Origin: Sesamum alatum
Taxonomy: Eukaryota; Streptophyta; Magnoliopsida; Lamiales; Pedaliaceae
Assembly: GCA_034509735.1 (NCBI GenBank)
Contig: JACGWO010000010.1
Span: 2,542,001-2,606,000 of the forward strand
Direction of reading: 5' to 3'
Length of the DNA stretch: 64,000 nt
Below the pieces are notes generated by a model. It did no database searches and had not been told where the DNA came from. It saw only the letters and a list, made by a program, of their open reading frames with translations. Both the position numbers and the translations under genes were made by a program. Positions 11,005 through 22,990 of the stretch are shown piece after piece. The first letter of the stretch is position 1. The number at the start of each line of letters is the position of its first letter.

Positions 11005-11301
11005 GGGCAAAATGCTTTTTTGGTCCTGTAAGATTAGGGCATTATTTGTTTTGGTACCACAACTTAGGTAGGTGCTTTTAATCCTACAAACATGTTTTTC
11101 AATTTTTTTTTGTCGCAAAATGTCATGTGCCTTGCACATGGGATATGACGTTTTGGGAACAACAAAATATTGAAAAACGTAACATTTCGGGACCAAAAAA
11201 TTTGAAAAATGTATTTTATGGGACTAAAACAGCCACCTACCTAAATTATGGTACCAAAATAAATAATGCTCTAATTTTACGGGATCAAAAAAGATTTCCC
11301 C
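11005..11301. mobile_element. MULE-type MITE (family A), 297 bp, 9-bp TSD
   Basis: Imperfect inverted repeats run from GGGCAAAATGC at the left to a CCCC right end. They contain TTTTTTGGTCCTGTAA, its mirror TTACGGGATCAAAAAA, and a central GTCATGTGC/GCACATG fold. AATATTTGA is duplicated exactly at 10996-11004 and 11302-11310. GGG termini with a 9-bp duplication suggest Mutator-like mobilisation. It lies downstream of GGP. Confidence 0.75.
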
Positions 11302-11310
11302 AATATTTGA

Positions 11311-13127
11311 TATCTTGATATTATTATAACTTTTTGTACTCGAGAATTTTAAATTTATGTATACATAATATTGCTTGTATATTAAATTTACGTTCTTTTA
11401 AGTTGTATTTGCACCGAAAAATATGAAATTATGGATTTTAAATCCTTAATAATAAATCTTTTGAATTTATTTGATTAATTCAAAATTTAAAAAATTTTAA
11501 ATCATTCCCTTAATTTTCAACTTTTTTCATTAAATTTAGGGATTTCAATTTTTTTTTTTAAATGACCGTGAATGGTAATTTTCATGTAAAGCTTCCTCCC
11601 TCCTATAAAAACTTTTACACTTTGACTTTTCAATAGAAAATTAAAAGAGCATCAGCATATTCCCTATGTCACCTTACTTTCCCTTTTCTCTAAGTAAGGT
11701 GCCAATGTACAAAGATAACAGAAACTTAATTGTGATTAAAATACCTATTAATAAATTTCTTATTTGTACTAAATGCCAAATTAACAATTAATATAAATTA
11801 GTTTGTCACTTACCATATCTATGAAACTAAACTCATGGGTGCATAAGTTACTTATCCTAATAAATCACATGTGAAAGAGACATAATAGACAATCAAATCA
11901 AACACTAATTGATTTTGTAAATGGGACAAAACAGTTGAACAAGGAAAAACAAAAACCAAGAACAAAAAAATGGAATTATGGTGACCACATCGTTATCTTA
12001 CAATATCAATCAAGAATTAATTAAATAAAATAACATAGAATAGCCATGTGGTACAAAGCAATATAATCTCAAATCAGACTAACACCCCTAGTTTATTGGG
12101 ATTCAAACCCAAATTTAAAATTTGTTACTTGATCAAATTCTCCTCGTAACTCTCTATTTTGACTAATAAAATATGACGATAATTACACCGTCCTTTCATG
12201 AATTGGTTATAATAACACATAAATTTCATATAATTTATAAAATTATATCTAGTATGTTCCTTTTTAACAAATAGATTCTTTTTGTTACTCAAAATTCATC
12301 AAATTTATTCATATTAGCAAAACAAATGAATGATCATTCATATTTACCTTTATTGACTTATTACTAATTTATTGTAGGTCAAACAAGTCTTTTTCTGACC
12401 AATCTATACTTAAAAGGATTAAAATACATCCTCACATGCATAAGATTTATAAATCACTTATAAGTTAATTAAAAATAAATATGAGTTTTTATTCAAATTT
12501 TTTACTAATATTAACAAATTAAGTGAATTTGAACAGGGACGAATCTATTTTGTATAGAGAAATAAACGTCAGTGATACTAAATGTAATTTTTTAAATTAT
12601 ATAAATTACGTGTAATTACACCAAACTTTAAAATGAGAATGCATAATTATTCATAAAATATACTTAGAAGTAAATGGAATAGGATTCCGCTCCCAATTTA
12701 TAGCCAAAAATACCATGAATATCCAACTCCACTTGTACATTAAAAAAATCAAGCCTCAATTATGTGCACAAGATCATCCGCTCATGATATTCAAAAGATA
12801 AGCGCGTTGATTGATCAATTTCCAATCAACAAATGTACCAATTCCGCGTTGAGTGATAATACTACCAATCCAACTACCCAATCACAAGCAAAAGGCAAAA
12901 GCAATAAAAAGTAGGTAATTGAGATTGAATCACATTAAATGCCATTTCAACAGACTCGTGATATGATCCACCACCGCCGAAATCGGCATTAATGGTAGTA
13001 ATTTCCTTTTTGTGCTTCCAGAAAAATTGAGAGCGGTTTAAGACTGACTATACAGAAACTAATCTGCTACTCCTAAAAAATCTTGCTTAAAGTCCAAGAA
13101 ATTGGGGAAGGAAACTAGAATTAATCA
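11311..13127. other. AT-rich intergenic region with a MITE copy
   Basis: There is no gene. Bases about 12176-12653 are a diverged family C MITE: it starts GATAATTACACCGTCC and ends in the mirror GTGTAATTACACC. Better-preserved copies are at 21806-22363 and about 47134-47650. The last 130 bases are probably the 3' UTR of the CML gene. Confidence 0.5.
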
Positions 13128-13583
13128 TCAGGAAGCCCTAGTCATCATCTTCTTGAACTCCTCGAAATTCACGCATCCGTCGCCGTCGACGTCGACGGAG
13201 CTGATCATCCTCCGGCAGTCCTTGAGCGAGCACTTCTCCCCCAGGCTCCGGAGCACGGAGTGCAACTCACTCGCGGAGATCTTGCCGTTCTTGTCCTTGT
13301 CGTACAAGTCAAACGCCTCCTTCAGCTCCTTGTTGCTGTCCTCTCCACCGCCGCAGTGGAACGCCTTGAACTCGTTCAAGTCGATGAAACCGTCGCCGTC
13401 GGTGTCCAACTCCGACATTATGCGCGCAACCTCGTCGGCGGGGGTGGCGGAGCCGAGGCCGTTGAGTATGGCGCCGAGTTCGGTCAGTGAAATTCTGCCG
13501 TCGCCGTTGGTGTCGAACTTGCTGAACACCTTCTCGACCTCTTCTTCTAGGGTTAGCGCTATAGCTGCTGAGTTCTTCTCCAT
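13128..13583 (-). CDS. Calmodulin-like calcium sensor, four EF-hands (CML26/27-like)
   Basis: An intronless frame of 151 residues starts at the ATG at 13583 ([11 protein letters not shown]); a nine-codon extension upstream would need a TTG start. Four canonical 12-residue EF-hand loops are visible: [12 protein letters not shown] (24-35), [12 protein letters not shown] (60-71), [12 protein letters not shown] (95-106) and [12 protein letters not shown] (131-142). Each has Asp at position 1, Gly at 6 and Glu at 12, so all four should bind calcium. The short linker HCGGGEDSN separates the two lobes. By pattern it is closest to CML26/CML27, small intronless cytosolic and nuclear sensors, although the exact CML number is uncertain. 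The coding DNA is markedly GC-rich against its surroundings. A TATA box lies about 110 bp upstream. Confidence 0.9.
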   Translation of the reverse strand: MEKNSAAIALTLEEEVEKVFSKFDTNGDGRISLTELGAILNGLGSATPADEVARIMSELDTDGDGFIDLNEFKAFHCGGGEDSNKELKEAFDLYDKDKNGKISASELHSVLRSLGEKCSLKDCRRMISSVDVDGDGCVNFEEFKKMMTRAS

Positions 13584-13688
13584 TGATGAAGAGGGAAGAG
13601 GAGAACTCAAATCCCAGAAGAAAAAGGAAAGAACTGCAGAGAGATAGAAGAGAGAGTTTTTTCCCTAACAGGAGAGGTTGCGGCTATC

Positions 13689-13696
13689 TATTTATA
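13689..13696 (-). promoter_or_regulatory. TATA box of the CML gene
   Basis: TATAAATA on the minus strand, 106 bp before the CML start codon. The spacing fits a leader of about 75 nt. Confidence 0.6.
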
Positions 13697-13699
13697 GGG

Positions 13700-15489
13700 A
13701 GTGGGGACGCGGTTTTATGACGCGTGGAGTGAAGATTCAGTTTTCTGCAGAGAATTAGGTTATTTGCTTTTTTATTAATGAGAGCAATTATCTGCTGTGA
13801 CGCCGATATACTAATTTCTATATCCATGTGATTGTGGACCCCATCTACTTAAATTATAGCTTGCCGTCATGACATATTGTCCATATGTACTGATGGTGCA
13901 GGAATTTAACTAAGAAATCAAGACGTAATTTTTCGGAAAAGTATCTTGAAATTATTGAATTACCCATAGTGGTTGGCTGTTACATCTACTGAGTTAGTAG
14001 AGTTAGTGGACGGTTGGGGGGCGATATTATTTTAGTGGAGTTGGTGGTTGGCGGTTATATCCACTGAAGAGGGATTGAACCATGTAATGAGAGGGAATAC
14101 CATTTTGAACCATCACATACATATAAATAATTTTTATATTTTAAATATATTATAAATTAAAATAAAATATTTTAATTAAATAATTAAGTTAATAAAAACT
14201 TAAAAAATTGAAGAAGTTATTTATCTTATCAATTGAAGCTTTTTTTTTAATCAACAAGAATTGGTGCAGTAATATCAAAACTGTCACCTTATGCATATAA
14301 CGCCACTTTTCTTTATAATACTAGCCGTCGTGGCACGTCATCCCTGCGTGCATACAAAATAATATTGCACATTTTAAAGTTATTTAAGCGTATTATCGAT
14401 ATAACAAAAAAATTAGAGGTATTATCGAGATAGTAAAAAAATTGATACCGCAGTGTCATAAATCATCATTTATGAATGAGAAATGTCTTTTCTTTCTATA
14501 TTAGTATAAATTATTGATAACATCAATATCCACATTTTAGATCGAGTAAATGATTATTTGATATATTATATGGGATTCACTATATATTTTACATGCATGG
14601 CTACATTATAAATTGACACTGATTTATTTATAATTTAATTTCGTAGAAAATCAATTTTAATTCTTAATGTGGTGATGTGATATTGTGGTGATTAAATTTT
14701 GCCATATTTCAAAAGATATTGCGGAAAAAAACTTTTCAGTGATTAAATTTCTTTAATTGGATAATTTTTATGCTTCAAGATTGGATACTTAAACATTTTA
14801 TGTATTTTAGGAATTGTATATCATATATCGACCTCTAGATTCATATTTCGAAATATTTGGCATAAAGCCTATGCTACATATTGGATAATTAAATAAATCA
14901 TATTTTGATATCCATGAAATTAATGTTGGTTCACTATAGGAGTAAACATTTGATAAGTTATGGATTAAATACGAGGTATATTAGAAAAATATTTTAAGTT
15001 AAGTTCGACGTGAATTCAAAAGTTAGTTATATTTTTATTTCTTTAGCATGAAGTAATGTGTATGCAACTTTCTCATAGTACACAATTAGTCAAAATATTG
15101 CAGCTATGCATGTGAAAATCAAACTAACTTTGACAACAAACCTATAAATCCAACATGGATTTAATAAATAAATAATGAATTTTGTAAGTTTCACTCCAAC
15201 AATGTAAAACACAAATTCCACAAAATATTTAAATTAAAATAAAGTTTTCTATCCCTACACTTACACAAATTTAGCGCAGATAGTTTTTCTTTAAGTAATT
15301 AAAGACATGTTAATATTAGAGGAATCATTTAGAATCATAAGTCAGGTTGTACATTCGTATCTTCTTCAATCACATCAGAACAACGGTAAATAATGTAGAG
15401 ACATTTTGTGCAGCAAAAGGATTAAAAATTTGCAAATCACTAAATATTACACCAACTTTTTTACAGTAATTTTTTTCATAGTATTATAT
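13700..15489. other. AT-rich intergenic region, nothing recognised
   Basis: About 1.8 kb without a credible ORF, RNA gene or bounded repeat. A short direct repeat of a GGTTGGCGGTTATATCCACTGA-like block is present near 13970-14070. Confidence 0.45.
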
Positions 15490-15840
15490 TGGGTAAATTA
15501 CAGCCACCTCTTCTGAGTTTTGGCATAATTATAAATACCCCACGTTGTTTAAAAAATTACAAATATCCCCCTCATGTTTGTGATTTTTAACCAAATGCTT
15601 GAAGTTGACCATTTGCCTTGAAATTTTTATTAAAATTATAGAAAAATCAGTCGAGGCCAATTGTGTTATTGCTCATCTGTGTAAAAAAACTTAACAAACT
15701 TCTCCCTACGCATTCTAGTCCAAAAAATTTTAAAAATTAAATAAAAAGTAATTTAGTGCATAAGGGCATTTTGGTCAGGTCACCCATAAAAATGGATGGA
15801 CGAATTATTTGTTAGACGGTTATAAATCTTAGGGAGATTT
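15490..15840. mobile_element. MITE family B copy, right end lost
   Basis: Starts GGGTAAATTACAGCCACCTC and has the family's internal blocks (GACCATTT, CAGTCGAGGC, GGGCATTTTGGTCA, CACCCATAAAAATGGATG). The right inverted repeat breaks into a T/A-rich run after GGGAGATTTT. Complete relatives lie at 28385-28825, 30037-30427 and 48248-48682. Confidence 0.55.
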
Positions 15841-16805
15841 TTTATTTTTATTTTTATTTTTTTTTATTATTATTATTGACATAACACGCTTAACTTAACC
15901 AGAATAAAGTTATTATGAGTTGTGCGACTAAAACTAACATGTAGGTATGTGTAACAGACTCTGATTTTTGATTGGAGAGATTGCGGCCAAGGGAGAAGTG
16001 ACAAGTGTGAGGGTTCTTGGGAGCATGGAGCAGGTGATTGGGGCCGAAACAGGTTAAAGTATTCAAAAAAATGAAGAAGAGAGAGTGGAAGGGTGAATAG
16101 AAAACACCCTGGCAGTTGCAGTTTATTATGTATGATGATTGAGACATGTACCTGTCAAAAGCGTGCTTCAGTTAAAGCCGCTTCACGGAATGTGTGGACC
16201 AGCGCATTGCGCCATGTGAATCTCATCATCACTACTGCACTTCCAACCCTGTGATGGGTCATGCTAGAATGGGCTTTAGATGAGATATATGGGCTAGATG
16301 GTTGTTGTTGGGCTGGGTTGATGTGGGCTGAGATGGTCCAAACCTCATGGAAGGTCCGATTTGAGATATATTTCAAGAAGGGCGATTAACAATTAATTTT
16401 CTTTGAACTGAACAGCAATTATATCGATCAATCAGACTCAATTTGATATAGAAATTCTTAAATTTAGTGGTTATAATTTCAACTTATGTCGATCAGAAGA
16501 TGATTATTTCCAGTATCCCATTCTTATTAGGTCAATAATACATAAATTTCGTACGACTATTTTCGTGATCAATGAATTATTTTTTATTTTTAAATTGAGA
16601 AAAAGAAAGAAAGAAAGAATCATATTCGTTTTCCGTCTAATTTTATGTTCCAATTTTATCTTCTATCACATTGTGGAATCTTTTGGATTCTCGTGTATAT
16701 ATCAAATTATCTCATCAAGATACAAATTTCCCCAAGTAGTTAAATTGTATTTGATATTGCAACCCCACAAATTATATGTGGAGATTATGTGCAAAAATAG
16801 ATTTT
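15841..16805. other. Intergenic; possible minus-strand gene fragment
   Basis: Bases 15940-16380 are less AT-rich than their surroundings. Minus-strand open frames exist (16376-16155, 16147-15890), but they show no domain I recognise and no consistent exon chain. Possibly a decayed gene; unsupported beyond composition. Confidence 0.25.
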
Positions 16806-16811
16806 GGGTTT

Positions 16812-17012
16812 AATACAATTTATCTCCTCTGATATTGCAAATGAGCAAATTATTCTATTATATATAAAAAAAAAATAGCAATTTATCTCCCCATATTTTT
16901 TAAAATGAAGCAATTTACCTCCCTACCTAGGGAGGTAAATTGCTTCATTTTAAAAAACACAGGGGGTAAGTTACTTTATTCTAAATAACACATAGAGATA
17001 AATTACTATTTA
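16812..17012. mobile_element. MITE family D copy
   Basis: An inverted repeat built of CAATTTATCTCC, GCAAATGAGCAAATTA, TAGCAATTTA and a central palindrome, TACCTCCCTA facing TAGGGAGGTA. The right end is truncated. Other copies are at 27222, 34168, 40113 and 57073. Confidence 0.5.
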
Positions 17013-18490
17013 TTTTTTCATAAAATATGCGTATGACAATTGTCCAAACACTTAGGTACTGTTTTTTCGCTTGGGAATGACATTTTTCTTTTGGAAATTT
17101 TATTCCTTGGTACCATATATTTTTGTTTGGGTAAGATAGTTGTAAAAACCGGGAAAGGAAACAAAATCTCAAAATTTGGGATATGCATAGAAATCTAGGA
17201 TCTAAAACAATATTATGATGTGATTTGTTTTTCGTTCCCTTGGGAATATGTCAATAAAAATATTTTTGGATATTATTATATTTAGCTTATATATATATAT
17301 ATATATCATTTCGTTGTCATATGTAGTACACCAAATATTTTATATGAATTTTGATTAATTTCCTATTAAATATTTTGTTCTATCCAAATTTCTGCAATGA
17401 AATAGAATTTTTAGCAATCAAACTCACTGTAATTTTATTTCGGATATCATATTCCATTCTCAGCAAACAAATAAGGTCGTAGTGTACAAAATATGAATGT
17501 GACGGGTGAAATATGAATTATCTGAAATTAAATGAAAATATATTTTTTACTCTAATTTTTCGGGAACTAAGAAAAAACAGTCCAATCCTAGTACATCTGA
17601 TGTTTATTTTTGTCCAACAAATAGATTTATCGGTTAGTAAAATTCACGAAATTTGTTAACACCAGCAAAAAAGGTGATTTAAAATCCAAATTTATCACCT
17701 ATTGACTCACATACTTATTATACGTCAAGCAAATCTTTTTTGACCAAGCTATCTCTATATATCTTCACGCATTAATACATATAAAGATTTATATCTTCAC
17801 CCTTGTATGTAAGGATGATAACTTGTTACATGCATTATCGTGTGAACATATATAAAAATAATTTGATCAGAAAAATTTTGTTCGACCTGTAATAAATCGA
17901 TCGAGGATAAAAATAAATTTTCATTCATTTTATTTTATCTTTTTATTAATATCAATAAATTTTATAATTTAATATAAAATTTACGTGTATTTACGCCAAA
18001 TCATTGGAGTAATTATCCTTAAATGAAAAGGTTTTGTTGAATCTAATATTTTGGGAATTAAGAAAAATGGGTCCAATCCCTTGTAAGAGTTGAATGTGAG
18101 GTGGTTGGCTGTCCAAAGAGATGAAAGCAGTTGTTGGTTCAACACAGCAAAAACAAAACAAAGCTGTCCCCTTCATTCTTGGCTTTCTCCGCAGGACTAC
18201 TAACCAGTCAAGTGTAAACCCCCTCCCACACTCACTCACTCACTACCCCCAACCAGTTTATTATTTTCTATTTTAAGAAGAAATGGATTTCTCCAAAGAA
18301 TTATCTTTTATTTCTGGAGACCTTTTGCTGATTCTTTCGTTGGTTCGATGAATCCCATGTTGTCTGCTCGAATTCCCACCTTTTCAGACCATCAATTTTA
18401 ACGCCCAGAAAGAACTAATTGGGGCAGATTTTCTTGGTGGATCAGTGAATTTTCTTCCCCTTCTTGTTCCCTGTCCTGAAAGTTGGATAA
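17013..18490. other. Intergenic with MITE C remnant and fructokinase promoter
   Basis: Contains a (TA)n run near 17289-17306 and a left-truncated family C MITE (about 17600-18020). The last 300 bp, less AT-rich and with a CTCACTCACTCACTCACTAC run near 18228-18245, is the likely promoter and leader of the fructokinase gene. Confidence 0.45.
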
Positions 18491-20864
18491 ATGGCTCTTC
18501 ATTGTGCTGCTTTGAGCTTCAGCTGTGTCTCTTTGAGTCCTCAAGCTTCTGGGCCGTCCAACCGGTTCTTGGGGCCCTCTTCTTTTATCAGGAAATGCAG
18601 TGTCAAAGCATCAGCTTTTTCTTCGCCGTCTCCTCCAAGATTCAGACTTCAAGGTGAAAATTCTAGTGATTCTGTGTGTTTCTGCCTTGGATAATCTGTT
18701 TAACTTTGATTAGTTAAAGTTGCTTTACTATGACGAGATGGGATTAGTTTAACAACATAGTTAGCTAATTATTAGTGTGGTTAAGCATGTTTTAGGTGGT
18801 GGGTGCTAAGAACATGTCGATTAATTTTGCAACAACAAAGGAGATGAATGTATGCATTGGAGTTGTTTAAATCAAGAAGGGAAGTTTAGATGATCTATCA
18901 GCTTGAAATGTTGGTTTCCTAATTGTTCAATTTATAGGGAAAGCATTAGAGAGTGGTAACGGGCCGTTGGAAACGGATGAATCCCCTCTCGTCGTTTGCT
19001 TTGGCGAAATGCTTATTGATTTTGTACCGACCACGAGTGGACTCTCTTTGGCTGAAGCACCGGCATTCAAGAAAGCTCCTGGTGGTGCACCGGCTAATGT
19101 TGCAGTCGGCATTGCCCGTCTTGGTGGTTCATCGGCTTTCATAGGCAAGGTATTTTAGTGCGTGCCGGCGTTCCTTGTACAGTCGACTAGCAAAGACTAC
19201 TGTCGCTTTTATTACCTTAAAACATTGAAAGTTATTCTTAGGATACTTGTGTTTTTGGTTTCTGCTTAGGTGGGCGAAGACGAATTTGGTTACATGCTTG
19301 CTGATATTCTAAAGGAGAACAACGTAAATAATGAAGGAATGAGGTTTGATCCTGGTGCTCGAACTGCTTTAGCATTTGTAACTCTCAGAAAGGATGGAGA
19401 ACGGGAGTTCATGTTTTATCGCAATCCCAGTGCTGATATGTTACTCCAGGAGTCCGAACTTGACTTGGATTTGATTAAGAAGGTAACGACACGAACTATG
19501 AGAAAGCTAAATATAAAACGCTTTATTGCTGAAGAAAGTTAAAGATGGAAGGGGAATCGAGAAGGCAATCATATTACCTTTTACACGTCGAATTGTGTTT
19601 AAAAAAGTATATCAATTATTTCGTTATGTGAACTTCAACTGAAGATTGAGGTCATGTTGTAACTTTAAGGTCTTAGATTTCGATATTGTCAGAGCAGGAT
19701 TGATCTGTTGGTTGATTGTCGATGTTCTCCAGGCCAAAATATTCCACTATGGTTCGATTAGCTTGATTACGGAGCCTTGTAAATCGGCCCACATTGCTGC
19801 TGCAAAAGCTGCAAAGGATGCCGGTGTGATCTTGTCGTATGACCCCAATTTGAGACTTCCTTTGTGGCCGTCTGCAGAAAGTGCTAGAGAAGGCATCCTT
19901 AGCATATGGGACACCGCTGATATAATTAAGGTAGTTTACTCAAACCTATTAATTGCCTCCGATGTTTTTTACTTGTACAGATCATTAGTGTCGACTCGTA
20001 CATTTGGATTATGCAAACATCAGATCAGCGAGGAGGAAATATGCTTTTTAACACAAGGAGAAGACCCATATGACGACAATGTTGTTCGCAAACTGTACCA
20101 TCAAAATCTGAAATTACTCCTCGTCACCGAAGGTCCTGAAGGTTGCAGATATTACACCAAGGTCTGCTGTCTATACTTTGTCTCCTTCACATACACAGCA
20201 GAATCCCACTATTTCGGTTCGTTTCTAATAGGTGACAGTGTTGCGAAATTCATCCTGATGTTATAACAACTGCAGGAAAACTAAATAATGCAAGCCATGC
20301 AATAATCTTTCTTTCTTCATCGTCTTAAAATTTGTTTGGATTTGCTTTTTCCAGGAGTTTAGTGGAAGAGTGAAAGGTCTGAAGGTGGAACCTGTCGACA
20401 CCACAGGCGCCGGTGATGCTTTTGTAGCCGGAATCCTATCACAGCTAGCTTCTGACACGTCGCTGCTACAGGTAATAACTACAACAGACGACTCTAAATG
20501 TTGCAAAATACGAATTTAAGACTATTCTAGACCTGATATTATTTGCTTCTGGTATATTAGATAGTTCTATCACCTCTCACTCTTCTTGCTCTTCAAGTGC
20601 CGAAAACGATCTCAAATTTTACCTAGTGATAAGTACACTTTACCGGAGTCAAGTTTTAATCCGTTTAAAGAAAACTTCGACAACCAGTACTAATTACCAA
20701 GCCCAATCTCGATGAATAATCTTTTGCAGGACGAAGGGCGGCTGAGAGATGCTCTGAGATTTGCTAATGCTTGTGGTGCCTTGACTGTGACGGAGAGAGG
20801 CGCTATTCCAGCTTTGCCGACTCGCGAAACTGTACACGGTGCCCTGCTCAAGTTAGTAGCATAG
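18491..20864 (+). CDS. Plastid-targeted fructokinase (PfkB family)
   Basis: Seven exons fit GT-AG splicing in one frame: 18491-18653, 18938-19149, 19270-19482, 19733-19930, 20024-20161, 20355-20471, 20730-20864, giving 391 residues. Residues 1 to about 65 are Ser/Ala-rich with few acidic residues ([12 protein letters not shown]...), a typical chloroplast transit peptide. The PfkB core follows: [13 protein letters not shown] (73-85), [10 protein letters not shown] signature 1 (103-112) and DTTGAGDAF signature 2 (323-331), with Asp329 as catalytic base and the GAG anion hole intact. The enzyme phosphorylates fructose with ATP to fructose-6-phosphate in the stroma, feeding starch synthesis. Length and layout resemble Arabidopsis FRK6/FRK7-type proteins; the exact orthologue is not settled. 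No missing key residue is seen. Confidence 0.9.
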
Positions 20865-21240
20865 ATTTTCTTCTCTAAAACATCACATCTAATCAGCCGA
20901 TGTATGACCAAATCCCAACTTCCCATTGTTCTATTGCCTCATCCCGGCTAGAGTCTGGACCGTCCTGGTTTTCCGGTCTGGAGCGTGTGAAGCTGATAGG
21001 GAGGAGAATCATTTAATATTTAATATTTTGAACAAACTTGCCAATTATTTCTTGGTGATTAGCCAATGGGGTCTGATCCAACTCCAAGATGTGCTCTCCA
21101 TGACCTTTTGTTGATTGAGCTCTGATCAATAATTTGTCATGTTTGTCTCCTGAAACTCTGAGAATTACACTAATAATTGGTGGGCAAGCTTTTTAGTTGG
21201 AAATTAAGCTGAGAATTTCTCTAAATAGAGGTACGATGTT
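20865..21240. other. Fructokinase 3' flank
   Basis: Likely 3' UTR with ordinary composition and no second gene. Confidence 0.45.
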
Positions 21241-21244
21241 ATAT

Positions 21245-21425
21245 GAGACGGGTGGGTACTTGTCTCACTTTGTGTGAGTTTATTATAATTTATTTCATCA
21301 CACTTGTCTCACTTTGTGTGAGTTTATTATAATTTATTTCATTGTTTTTAGTTATATTAATGTATCGATTCAATCGATGTATTGATCAATTTATTGAGAT
21401 ATGATGTAATACTTACCACTTAAAA
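21245..21425. repeat. Repeat family F with a local 45-bp tandem duplication
   Basis: A block containing TTGTCTCACTTTGTGTGAGT followed by TTATTATAATTTATTTCAT occurs twice in tandem (near 21258 and 21303). The downstream TATTAATGTATCGATTCAATC segment recalls 40060-40100. Related blocks occur near 34080-34140, 35505-35620 and 39975-40090. This could be the shared 3' region of a SINE family, since the copy at 34045 has a B-box-like GGTTCGAATCTC just upstream. Confidence 0.45.
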
Positions 21426-21430
21426 AAAGG

Positions 21431-22425
21431 GTAAATTACAATTATCTCCCTTGAGGTTTGATATAATTATGAATACTTTCTCGTTGTTTAAAAAGTTACA
21501 AAATACTTACTTCAAATGAAAAATAATTATGTAAACCCTAGATGGCGAGGGAATAATTAGTACTTTATCTTTGTTGAATATCTTTTTTCTTTTGAAAAAA
21601 TGTAAAAAAAAAATTGAGGATGTATCCATATTGGTCCAAAAAAGCTATATATTTTATAAATTCTAAAATATATAAAAAATTATAGTTCATAATCTAAAAG
21701 GGTATTTTGTTAGGTTCACCACAATAAGTATGAAAACCTAATAGAAGCTAACCAAATAAGCTTGTCGTTTCACGGAAGTTAAAATTAGGAAGGTATTTAT
21801 AATTTGGGATAATTACACTCCCCTCCCCTGAGGTTTAGTGTAATTACACATAGATTTTATGTGCTTTGAAAAATTATATCTAATACCTCTGGGATTTGCT
21901 TTTATTTAACAAATAGGTCCATCCGCTAGTTAAAATTCACCGACTTTTTTGATATTAACAAAAAAACTGAATGAAAATCAATATTTACCCTCAATTGACT
22001 TATAAATGATTTAATGCAGGCCAAACAAATCTTATATGACTAAATTACCCTTATAACGGTGAAGATATACTTCCTCTCATGCATTAAAGTGTGACGATAT
22101 ATAAGGGTAGTTTGGTCATAAAAAATTCATTTGACCTACAATAAGTCAGTAATAAGTCAGTCGATGACAAATATCACCTTTAATTCAATTTTTTTTTTTT
22201 TTGGTTAATATCAATAAATTTGGTGAATATTGACTAGGGGATGACTTATTTCTTATACCGAAGCAAATTTCAAGGGTATTATTAGATGTAATTTTTCAAA
22301 CAATAAGGGATCTACGTGTAACTATACCAAACTTCAAAGGAGGGGAGTGTAATTATATATCCCTATAATTTTTTATCAAGAAGGAGGTACTTTTAATTAT
22401 GTCAAACATTCAGAATCTGACGTTA
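21431..22425. mobile_element. MITE family B copy, split by a family C insertion
   Basis: Starts GGGTAAATTACAATTATC and runs to about 21805, then resumes at 22364 (TATAATTTTTTATCAAG... TTTTAATTATGTCAAAC), matching the expected right arm of family B. The interruption is the family C element at 21806-22363. Confidence 0.6.
21806..22363. mobile_element. MITE family C, 558 bp, nested in family B
   Basis: Termini are GGGATAATTACACTCCCCTC and its near-perfect mirror ending TAATTATATATCCC. Long arms carry GGTTTAGTGTAATTACA/TGTAACTATACCAAAC. TATAATTT flanks both sides (21798-21805 and 22364-22371). Non-coding. Confidence 0.7.
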
Positions 22426-22738
22426 CATGATTGGTTTATATTCTTTTTAAAAAATTAAAATACATAACTAATACTAAAACAGAAAATCCTTGACCCCCAA
22501 TTCTGAGGTCCAGAAATCTCCCGAGTCCCATTAAAAAATAACAAACTTTGGTATAATTGCAACGTTAAATTTGCATGGCCAAATACGAAGAATTGATCCC
22601 GAAGCACAAGGATGGCCGTAGGCTGCAAGAAAACGATCTCATCATAAGCCAACCCCACACATTCTTCCCATCGAATTTCCCCGACCTAACGAAGAACAGC
22701 ACTCGACCGCAATCAACAAGAAGAAATTAAGCAGCAGC
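22426..22738. other. Upstream region of the polcalcin-like gene
   Basis: Short promoter and leader region. It becomes less AT-rich from about 22620 (CATCGAATTTCCCCGACC...), consistent with a 5' UTR. No clear TATA box. Confidence 0.4.
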
Positions 22739-22990
22739 ATGGCTGATGATCAGGAGAGGGCCGACTGGGAACGGCTGTTTAAGCGTTTCGACGCTAACGG
22801 CGATGGCAAGATCTCGGCGGTGGAGCTGGGGGAAGCCCTCAAGCAGCTTGGCTGCGTCAGCCCCGACGAAGTCAAGCACATGATGGATGAGATCGACACG
22901 GACAAAGACGGATACATTTCCTACGACGAATTTACTGAGTTCGCTGCGGCAAACAGGGGCTTAGTTAAGGACGTTGCCAAGATATTCTAG
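22739..22990 (+). CDS. Polcalcin-like two-EF-hand calcium-binding protein
   Basis: An intronless 83-residue protein beginning MADDQERADWERLFKRFDAN. It has two complete EF-hand loops, DANGDGKISAVE (18-29) and DTDKDGYISYDE (53-64), each with all calcium-ligand positions filled. The C-terminus is FAAANRGLVKDVAKIF. Length, paired hands and the FxEFxxANxGL tail are those of polcalcins, small cytosolic calcium-binding proteins usually expressed in pollen and known as cross-reactive pollen allergens (Ole e 3 and Phl p 7 types). Some close relatives are expressed in other tissues, so pollen specificity is not proven. The start follows GCAGCAGC, with G at +4. The coding DNA is GC-rich compared with its flanks. 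Confidence 0.9.
   Translation: MADDQERADWERLFKRFDANGDGKISAVELGEALKQLGCVSPDEVKHMMDEIDTDKDGYISYDEFTEFAAANRGLVKDVAKIF

Noticed and set aside
13102..13647. 181-codon plus-strand ORF over the CML gene
   Set aside because: It is the antisense shadow of the GC-rich CML coding sequence and has no domain.
16155..16376. Minus-strand 73-codon ORF as a gene
   Set aside because: Ordinary composition but no recognised domain or exon chain; kept only as a note in the intergenic entry.
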